This document shows positions 56,268 through 64,000 of a stretch of 64,000 nt of DNA, one piece after another; positions within the stretch are counted from its first letter, which is position 1; every line of letters starts with the position of its first letter. A program made the translations under genes and the position numbers. The notes beneath the pieces are model-generated. The model was not told the DNA's origin. It did not search any database and saw only the letters and a program-made list of their open reading frames with translations. The stretch is taken from positions 185,372,867 through 185,436,866 of the forward strand of contig CAKMRJ010000001.1 of NCBI GenBank assembly GCA_928212115.1, given 5' to 3'. The stretch comes from Lactuca virosa (taxonomy: Eukaryota; Streptophyta; Magnoliopsida; Asterales; Asteraceae).

Positions 56268-57919
56268 ATGGCGGCCGTAATCCCTCATGTTCATCCATCT
56301 CAAACAACCGATGACATTACTTCTCAACCACTTACGAAGATTCAAAGCACTAATCTTCAAGTTCAAGTTGATGTTACTCTGTATCCTGAAGGTTTGCAGA
56401 TGCTCGTCGCTGCTCTAACACATTCGGTTCTGTCAAAGGCCATGTTTTCTTCTTTTGATATTCCAGTATCTTAGTTATCCCATGCTGGTTAAACTGCGGT
56501 GTATAGCAAGTCGATCAAGGTTATTACCTTTTAGTTGATCAACGATAAGAAGTTCAAACTTACCAAGAAGTTGTTTGTTCAGATTTTGGAACTTCCTGTT
56601 GCTGATTCTTATTATGCGGTTACGAATGAACAAGTCTTACAAATGTTCAACGAGATGGGATATCAACCGCTTCTAACCAAGATAAGTGATTTCAAGAAAT
56701 CATGTTTGCCCTGTTTATGGAATTTTCTTTTTGGAATTTATCTTCGATGCTTGACTGGTCGAAGTGTTGGGTTAGATAAAGGGAAATTGGAGATTTATTC
56801 ATTGGTGGCAGGTATCTATTATGATATTCCTGTTGATTACACAACTCAGTTATGGGATGAGTTTGTTAAAAGTGTTGGCAATACTAATGTGAAAGATGGG
56901 ATATAATGTGCTCGATACTGGAGTTTGATTTTACAATATGCATATGAGAAGGAAGGAATTCCAGTTCCTGAAGATGAAGAAAAAATAGAATTTTCGTTGT
57001 ATCATTATCCAAAAACTGTCGAAGATAATCTAGATGTGTTTCCCACTGTTGATCGTATCCTAGATGCGATGTTAAGAAAGGTTGATCCTTCGAATCCTAT
57101 TCGTGTGGCTTACTTGCAACATATCAATCCATCAATTGAGACTGGAGTGTTGTTAGAAAAGTCTAATGAAGGTCCTTCGAAGAAGCGTAGAGGATCGAAG
57201 AAGTATGTTCAGGCTAGTCCCTCAAAATCTAGTCATGTACCAATTGAAAAGTTGGCTAAGTCTCCCAAGAAAGCTGGTAAAGGAGAAAAATCTTCGAAGA
57301 AAAAACCTAAGCCTGTTGTTGAAGAAACTACAATACCTTCGAAGGAGGTGGTGCCTACGAAATCAGGTGTATTAAAACGGTTGAAGAAAATGGCTCACAA
57401 ACCATGCCATTCACTTGAACGATCAAGAAGTTTTTCACCAACACTTATCCTCAAGCCTCAGGTTAATAGAAAGGGGGTTGTCTTTCGTGAAATTCCAACT
57501 CCAACATCTCTAGCATCGAAGAAAAGGCGTCCTCAAGACATGGCCAAAAGAATTTCGAAGAAGCAAAAGAAACAGAGGAAGTTAATTCTCAATGAAGACT
57601 CAATGGATGAGGAAATAGTTCCTGAATCTCCACTTCAAGATAATATAACGGACAATTCTTCATCTGTGAGGGGTTCTCCAGTCAATTCGAATATCGAGGC
57701 GATTGGAAATCCTGGTGGCAATGTGGAAGCTTCTAAAGTCGACACAACCATCAACCAAGGTGAACAACCGAAAAGTTCTACTCCTGAGAAGACAATTGTC
57801 ACACCACTCGGAGTGTCGACTACTGAATCAATTTTTGAAGAGGTTCGCACTTCAGATATCACTGCAAACGTATCTGATACGGATGCAAATGTCAATAAGG
57901 GTGAAGGAGTATCGAACAT
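56268..57919 (+). pseudogene. Copia B third ORF (3' truncated)
   Basis: The ATG at 56268 opens MAAVIPHVHPSQ and aligns with copia A 16051. The first 69 codons are open to a TAG at 56472. A second block, 56535-56906, includes KLTKKLFVQILEL and FKKSCLPCLWNFLFGIYLRC, a conserved-looking hydrophobic segment. A third block, 56925-57919, starts with YAYEKEGIPVPEDEE, then becomes a Lys/Ser/Pro-rich tail with many SKK and PSK words. The block order resembles hypothetical proteins common in Asteraceae copia elements (from memory). The position matches the env-like ORF of Sireviruses, but I see no signal peptide or anchor. The frame runs into the LTR remnant; the coiled-coil part seen in copia A is deleted. 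Confidence 0.75.
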
Positions 57920-57986
57920 ATCTTGTGTTCATCATTCTTACTTTACTCTGATCTAGTAATTCATACTCGATTTCATTACAACTACA
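57920..57986 (+). repeat. 67-bp remnant of the copia B 3' LTR
   Basis: All 67 bases are identical to the end of the 5' LTR (45271-45337). Confidence 0.93.
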
Positions 57987-58733
57987 TATTATTCAACTGT
58001 TCTTCATCATCTTCAACTGTTCTTAATCAAGTTCTTCAAAATCAAAGCATCGATTGACAATTCTAAAATTGAACTTGATCATAATCGAATCACAATCAAC
58101 AAATCATACGCAAACTGATTCACAAATCTAGATTCACAAACAAAACTAGTCGATTACCAGATAGGTTGAAACGAAAACGAGAATCACAATCTGAATATGG
58201 AAGCAAGATCATAAATTGGACAAGAACATCAGAATGTGTAAGTAGATGACAAATCAAACTGATTTAGGGCCGGGCATTGGATTTAATGAATATTGGGCTC
58301 CAATAAAGAATTTGATGCACAGTAATAGATCAAATATGAACTATTGGACTCAAAATCATTCCATGAACAGTAACAGATTCGAAATGTGGCCTCAATATGA
58401 ACAGTAACATTACTTGATTTTGGGCTAGATTTTGATTCAAATGAACAGTTGCAGTAGAGAATTGAATCAAAAATAAGAAAATCGAATTGGATTGGGCTTG
58501 ATCAATGAAAAAATTTATTGGATCATAACAACTGGGTTTTAATTTTTTTTATCCAATGAGTCAAAATGATCAAAAAATCAATAACACACACACGATTTTA
58601 AAAGATTCCAAGAGATTAAGAGAGATCGTCGAGAGACTCACCATAATCGTTCAAATTGTGTTAAATGTTGCCAAATCGAGAACCGTTTCTTCAAAAATCG
58701 CTTCGATCTTCGAAGACCCGCTTTGATACCAAA
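57987..58733 (-). other. Leader of the outer non-coding element
   Basis: On the minus strand the primer site TGGTATCAAAGCGG (about 58719-58732) is followed by a leader. An ATG immediately followed by GTGAGT (about 58635-58645) looks like a start codon touching a splice donor. No ORF follows. Confidence 0.65.
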
Positions 58734-59079
58734 TGTAGTGAATTATGAGCATTTGATTTGACATGTGAAATTGTAAGAACACAAAGAACACGATGATTTG
58801 GGTGTTAAATATGTATTCGATTATCAATGAGGATATTACAAAAATGAACTAGATCTAGTTTACATAATTAACTCACTCAAAACTCTCTATGAACTACTTC
58901 TCTCAAGCACACTCTACAAGTGGTATGCCACCCACTATATATAAAGGTGCTAACAAGTCTCTCTCTCTCTCTATCTCTCTCTCTCTCTCATGTCATAAGG
59001 CTTCAATCTCATATGCAAGTGAGTCTTCTCAAGTCAATCCATTACAAAGTCACTCCATGTATAACTTTGCACCCTAACA
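58734..59079 (-). repeat. 5' LTR of the outer non-coding element
   Basis: Matches 42984-43349 over its full length, with a shorter CT microsatellite (58957-58990). Ends CACCCTAACA before the TGTTG duplication. Confidence 0.88.
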
Positions 59080-59140
59080 TGTTGTTTGTGTATTACTTTT
59101 TTTTTTCATTGTTTTAGACCCAATTAGGTCTATTATTTAT

Positions 59141-59281
59141 TAGTGGATAGAGTTGGATTATACTTTTGCTTATGTTTATGTAATAATTCGCTTGTATTCA
59201 TCAGGTTTTATTAGTGGATAGAGTTGGATTGTACTTTTGCTTATGTTTATGTAATAATTCGCTTGTATTCATCAGGTTTTT
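59141..59281 (+). repeat. 71-bp tandem duplication
   Basis: TAGTGGATAGAGTTGGATT starts at 59141 and again at 59212. The two units differ at one or two positions, so the duplication is recent. Confidence 0.92.
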
Positions 59282-60078
59282 GTGGTCATTATTTTTCATA
59301 AAGTTGCATATTTTCTGTTCAAAATAATTCAACAATATTTTGGAGATCACAAAAACACGCATATACTTAAGAAATTAAAGATAATCGAAGGTGGTTTGCT
59401 GGTCTAGTCGGAAAAGATGATCGGTGCACAAAGCCAAAGAAGGTTACATGAGGGGAGGGGAGTGTTTAATGATGTGGTGCCCCTCCTAATAATAATAAAA
59501 GGAATAATACAAGGATAAAGGAACAAAACAATTACAATAAGTGTAAATTAAACGGCCATTTTATTATATGACTTAACGGCTAAATTTTAATAGCGTTAGA
59601 CATTTGGACCAAAATTGTTAGAAAATGAAATGGTACACATGCTACATATTTTGAAAGTTAGACTGGAATTATCGCAATTTGCCAAAGGGATCGAATCCGT
59701 AATTTACTCAATAAATATAAATTATACTGCTAAATAAAATATTAAAATTATCTTTTATCATCTAGAAAAAATAAAAAAAGAAGTAGGTAGATATTTTGAT
59801 TCCTGAAGAGTATGGACCATTTTTATGACTGAGTTGAGATCCTACTCAACCATGCTTTTGATATGTACCACTTGTTTATGTTGTTTGGCTAATGTGATTG
59901 CAAGTTTGGGTGGAACTCTGAAACATAAAATTGGACTTTTCCAGATAAACACGATGGCAAAAAAAAAAAAAAACACTTTTAATATTTGTATAGTTTATTA
60001 AATAAAAGATTTTAAGAGGTTGTTTGTATTACAAATTCCTTTTTGACGACTTTATTCATTTAAGCCTTTTCTTTTAAA

Positions 60079-60079
<1 letters not shown>

Positions 60080-60126
<47 letters not shown>
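60080..60126. repeat. (ATT)n microsatellite
   Basis: About 15 uninterrupted ATT units. Confidence 0.95.
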
Positions 60127-61194
60127 GATTATTTCGCTAGTTTGACATGTTAGAGATAAAACATAATTCGGTTATACCAATCAGTAAATAATTATGCCTA
60201 ATTGCGGATTTCATTAAAATTATTTAGCAATGCTATACTACAAATTAATAATAATCCCATACAATTTTCCATTAACCATTAAAATAAATGTGAATATCAA
60301 ACGAAGTTATAATAGATTTGCTTGAGTTTGAGCCTTGAGGGTAGCCAGCTAGCTGCTTTGAAAGTTGTCTTTTTCCTATATGAATGAATTCACGTCTTAT
60401 TCGACTGAAGGGGACCATACAGTTTGTCTATATACACATTATATGAATCTAACATCTAATGACTAGTGCCACATCAAACGATGATATGAGTTATGCGTAT
60501 GAATGTTTGTTACTATTACCTAACTGAGTATACAAAATGTGAAAAAAAAAAAAAAAAAAAACTGTATTTATTTAATGTGGAGAATGTCGATGGTGTTTGA
60601 GACCGATGATCTCTCTCATGTCTCTAATTTAAGGTGGTCGTATGATTATAGAAGGTTAAAGGTGCACAATAATGTAAGGGACCATGGTCCCCTTGTAACA
60701 CGATGAAATATGTCTCATATATGGGATTAGTCAAACGAAAAATGTACCATCTATGAAATGGCATACACGTGTTCTAATTTTGTTTGGTTGCAAAATGATT
60801 ACTTTAAAAAAATAAATGAAAAAACTATTATTAAGGTTGTCTGTCAATACTTATGTGATGCGGTCACATGCCTCAACCCCTCCCCAATAAATACCACCAC
60901 GGCTCTGTCATTTAGACCGATCATAGTGGGATAACCACACACCAAGGTGGGGTAATGTGTCAGCGTGGTAGTGCTGTGAACACTACACCGTCTGGTGTGC
61001 GGTAATGCGGTGAAGGCAATATGCATAAAGATTTCGTCACACCTTTGTTTGTGACCGTTGTTATACGACAATTTATAATTATTATTATTATTTTTTAATT
61101 CTCTATTATAAATACATAAATATAATTCACATTTCAAACAACAAAACAAATACCAAATACCTTATATTGTCTCTTTCTTTCTCTCACTCTCTTT

Positions 61195-61208
61195 CACACA
61201 CACACACA

Positions 61209-61286
<78 letters not shown>
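61195..61286. repeat. Compound (CA)n(CT)n(TA)n microsatellite
   Basis: A CA run, a CT run and a long TA run in direct succession. The ORF that crosses it is an artefact. Confidence 0.95.
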
Positions 61287-61290
<4 letters not shown>

Positions 61291-61429
61291 AATGTCTTCA
61301 TCCCATCCACTTCGTCGGATACGCTGGTGTTGCGGGAATTGACATTTATTAGGGACGTTAAGCTAACAACACTCTCTTATCTACAAGAAAATAAAGTTGA
61401 AAGTTGTCGTTCAAAAACAAGAAATTCTT

Positions 61430-62652
61430 CTTTACAGTGAAATCGTGAGGATGCCATATCCATCTTTTAATGACTACAATGACGATGATGCAGTCTACGC
61501 TGAAAAATTTACACGAATGTTCCATATGAGGAAAAAAAATTATTCTTGCACATTGTTGATGATGTGAAGAATCACTTTTCATATTTTCAACAAAAGTGGA
61601 ATGCAAGAGGCAAAAAATGTTTCTTTCTAATTCAATAATATACAATGTCAATTCGTCAACTAGCATCCAACATGAGACCATACTCATGTGAGGAGTATCT
61701 AAAGATGTCAGAGCTAACGACATAGGAATGTCTATACATGTTTGTTACAATTGTGATTATCCTATATTGTGGTTGGTATTTATGCAAGCCTACAATTAAT
61801 GGCATGCACCAACTATATACAACACATGAAAACAAGCATGAGTTTCCTAAACTGCTTGGTAGTATAGATTGTATGTATTGGGACGATCAATGTGCCCTAA
61901 TGCATGAAGCGGTTATTTCACGCGAGGTGATAAAAAATAACCCACAATAATCTAAGAAACATTGAGGTCATATGATCTTTGCATATGGCATGTCTTTTTT
62001 GGTCCATTTGGTGCTAACAACGACATCAATATTATAGACCAATCGTCGAGATTCAACGACATCCACCTTAGGAAATGGTATGATGTGCCGTTTCAAGTAA
62101 ATAAGACATAATACAAGCTTGGGTATTACCTTACTGATGGGAAATATCCAGATTTAGTTGTATTCGTCAAATCATTCTCATGTCCAAACACCGAAAAACT
62201 ATTAAAGTTTAAGTTGGCTCAATAATCAGCTAGGATGTCGAGCGTACCTTTGGTGTTCTAAAGAGACGTTGGCAGATACTCAGATTACATAGATGATCAT
62301 TCGAGAAAAAAAGAATAAGTAGCCTGATATATGCATGCATCATATTGCCTAATATTATTATAAAATATGGGGAAAAAATGATTTGCCACTGCAATGAGAA
62401 TGAAATTTTACCAATATTTGAAAGAGTAGATGTTGGTACGCCGGATTACATTGAGAAGAGAGGGAGCTATATGACCAAGTTGAACACAACAACTTTTGCA
62501 TTGATTTTGTTGAAGATGTCTTCAATGCTCATGTAAATCCCATCGTCAATGATTTTTATGCTGATTTATTTGATGATATATATGACGATTCAGATTTTCT
62601 GGTAGATGATTTGAGCGAGGATTATGATGACGTTGCGACTAACGATGATTAG
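61430..62652 (+). pseudogene. PIF/Harbinger transposase relic
   Basis: Blocks typical of the plant PIF/Harbinger (DDE_Tnp_4) transposase appear in order: YFQQKWNARGKK (about 61575-61620), SIRQLASNMRPYSCEEYLKM (61645-61710), FPKLLGSIDCMYWDDQC (about 61852-61900, carrying the first catalytic Asp), WHVFFGPFGANNDINIIDQS (about 61980-62045, second Asp), LGYYLTDGKYPDLVVFVKS (62120-62180), and an acidic tail to a stop at 62650-62652. The third catalytic residue region (62230-62290) is damaged. Several stops and frameshifts make it inactive. The family enzyme cuts and pastes elements with 3-bp TAA/TTA target sites. Weakly similar inverted words near 60925-60955 and 62820-62850 may be decayed terminal repeats, but I am not sure. 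Confidence 0.85.
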
Positions 62653-63573
62653 GCTAATATGTCTCAACTATGTTTTTTTTCTACTTTTTGTATTTTTTAG
62701 TATGTGTTTTTTCTAATTGAAGAAATAGTTTTCTTTTATTAATTTCATATAATTACATTTTATTAAATTATAATTCTACACGTTTAATTAAGAAATAAGA
62801 AAAAATATGTTGAAGTGTGGTACGACCATTTCCTATCAGTTTTGTATGGTGAAGGGAAAATAATATGGTGATGATATGTAATACCCCTTGCTAGGGCCAA
62901 ACTATAAAAATCATTCTCAAAACATAATTCAAACCCTTAAAGTTCAATTTTGTTTAACGCATAAAAAGTTTAACGCTCCCAAAAGTTAAATAAAATTTTC
63001 AAAGGGCAAGGTTGTTCATTTTGTATCATAACAAAGGTTCAAGTACCCCACAAGTCGGGCCTTTTAAAAATCCATGCTATCTTCTAATCACCATGCCTCT
63101 CAATCTGTATACACATCCAAAATAAATTAGACCTATCTCTAATGAGTTACATGAGGATCAACTATTTTGAGTAAGGAATAAACATCCCAATACTCGAATT
63201 GATCCTCTCAAAAACTTATAAATAATATTTTAGTTGCAAAACATGGAAACATTTCATCCAAACAATAACAAAAGGTGAATAAGTTTTTCTTGATGAATGA
63301 AATCCTATGCATGTATCTATTCCCTATTCCTTGTCAATCTTAAAGTCCAACTCATTAGTTGATGGACGGATGTGAAGAACGTATGACAGACAAAGCTGTC
63401 AACTTTTCCCCTTACATCCACAAACAGGCACTATGGGTCATACCCCTATGCCACATGAGGGTTTGCGATCCTATATTCGTGTATGTGAGAATTACCTAGA
63501 AATCTACTCACAACAACCATAATAAACAAATGTCTATTTGGGTACCTAGGTCGCAAAGTCACCCATCCTAGTA

Positions 63574-63575
<2 letters not shown>
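62653..63575. other. Spacer with a possible LTR-like start
   Basis: TGTAATACCCC at 62877-62887 resembles gypsy LTR starts (TGTAACACCCC). The following 700 bases have the low-coding character of an LTR, but no partner copy or end is visible. Confidence 0.35.

Positions 63576-63629
<54 letters not shown>
63576..63629. repeat. (AT)n microsatellite
   Basis: About 26 AT units without a break. Confidence 0.95.
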
Positions 63630-63631
<2 letters not shown>

Positions 63632-64000
63632 TTTTTTTTAATACATTTAAGCTAATTTTCCTTAAATACAAAGATATTTGGTACTTATAAAGTATAGATT
63701 TTATTTTGTAGTCAAAGAGGGACATTCTCAAGAAAAAGGACCAAAACTGGACAAAGCTGGAAACTTGGAGGTTGGAGCATGCATCAAGAGGAAAGAAAAG
63801 AAGAGAAGCGTGCAAAATATGTTTCCCATGTTGTGGTCGCATAAACTACACGGCATGTCGACGTGTGTAGAAGTTTCTCCAGATCTGCTTGGTAGACTTG
63901 CTAAATACACGTTTGAGATGTTTTCCACGGGGTGGTAGGCATATGGCCACGACGTTGAAGCTAATTTTGGCAAGTATAAATACTGATCATTAGGTCAAAT
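63630..64000 (+). other. Window end; possible promoter
   Basis: A less repetitive stretch. TATAAATA lies at 63975-63982, 19 bases before the window ends, so a gene could start beyond it. No coding sequence can be shown here. Confidence 0.3.

Larger units (their letters stand above)
45025..57986 (+). mobile_element. Copia B: second large copia with third ORF, 3' end deleted
   Basis: Same lineage as copia A: the 5' LTR, primer site, gag, pol and third ORF align throughout, but it is better preserved. The 3' LTR is reduced to its last 67 bases (57920-57986), joined straight to the third ORF, so the end of that ORF, the polypurine tract and most of the LTR are lost. Flanks are GATTA (45020-45024) and TATTA (57987-57991), a duplication with one change. 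It sits in the outer non-coding element and itself holds a solo LTR (52743-54571). Confidence 0.92.
42984..59079 (-). mobile_element. Outer non-coding LTR element (LARD-like), split by copia B
   Basis: Short LTRs lie at 42984-43349 and 58734-59079. The flanks TGCTG (42979-42983) and TGTTG (59080-59084) are a 5-bp duplication with one change. On the minus strand a primer site TGGTATCAAAGCGG follows the right LTR and a polypurine tract (complement of CTCCCCCTCAAA, 43352-43363) precedes the left one. Without copia B the inside is about 2.4 kb and has no recognisable gag or pol, so the element must be mobilised by others. Confidence 0.85.
59085..61194. other. AT-rich spacer, no gene seen
   Basis: It holds the 71-bp tandem duplication, an ATT microsatellite (60080-60126) and a poly-A run (60541-60560). 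The stretch 60850-61060 is less AT-rich, with short inverted words, and may be the left end of the Harbinger element that follows. Confidence 0.55.

Noticed and set aside
61167..61352. ORF of repeated Tyr-Ile
   Set aside because: Translation of a TA microsatellite.
62877..63575. Another complete LTR starting TGTAATACCCC
   Set aside because: No partner, no end and no duplication; listed only as a weak possibility.

Overview
This window is plant nuclear DNA made almost entirely of transposable elements. AT-rich spacers, LTR retrotransposons of both superfamilies, a Helitron-like pair, a 9-bp-TSD MITE and a PIF/Harbinger relic all point to a large, repeat-rich dicot genome. LTRs studded with ACTCGACGAGT palindromes, and a copia lineage with a long third open reading frame, fit an Asteraceae genome such as lettuce; that is an impression from memory, not proven here. 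I find no intact host gene, tRNA, rRNA or CRISPR array. Every retrotransposon reading frame carries stops or frameshifts, so all coding calls are pseudogenes.

Layout. 1-3020: 3' part of a Ty1/copia element (RT, RNase H, 3' noncoding, LTR). 3025-4405: old LTR fragment related to the Tekay-type element further on. 4863-5387 and 6323-6697: two related Helitron-like non-autonomous copies, with another LTR fragment between. 6854-22456: complete but decayed large copia element (copia A; TSD TTCTT) with gag, pol and a long downstream ORF, itself invaded by an LTR fragment and a MITE (19965-20337, TSD TTTTATTTA). 22457-23808: spacer.

23809-59084 is a solid nest of LTR elements with only 124 bp of spacer. 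A minus-strand, internally deleted copia with TA...TA LTR ends was hit 4 bp inside its LTR by a 17-kb Ty3/gypsy chromovirus (23818-40780, TSD TTATA). That gypsy was hit inside its integrase by a minus-strand gag-only element (30079-37589, TSD CGTCG). Next comes a minus-strand non-coding LTR element (42984-59079), split by a second large copia (copia B, 45025-57986). Copia B has lost nearly all its 3' LTR and carries a solo LTR (52743-54571, TSD GTTAC). 59085-64000: spacer with microsatellites, a 71-bp tandem duplication and a broken Harbinger transposase.

How parts work together: copia A and copia B are two diverged members of one Sirevirus-like lineage. Comparing them shows which odd features are conserved: a gag extension of about 2.5 kb before the protease, a stop plus splice-acceptor-like TTGCAG at the gag/protease border, in-frame polypurine repeats coding VEGEH between integrase and RT, an A/T hairpin array after pol, and a coiled-coil downstream ORF. 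Separately, four different LTR types each carry a cluster of their own CpG-containing palindrome, and three of them also carry a minisatellite a few hundred bases before the LTR 3' end. Those two patterns are the best leads in the window.
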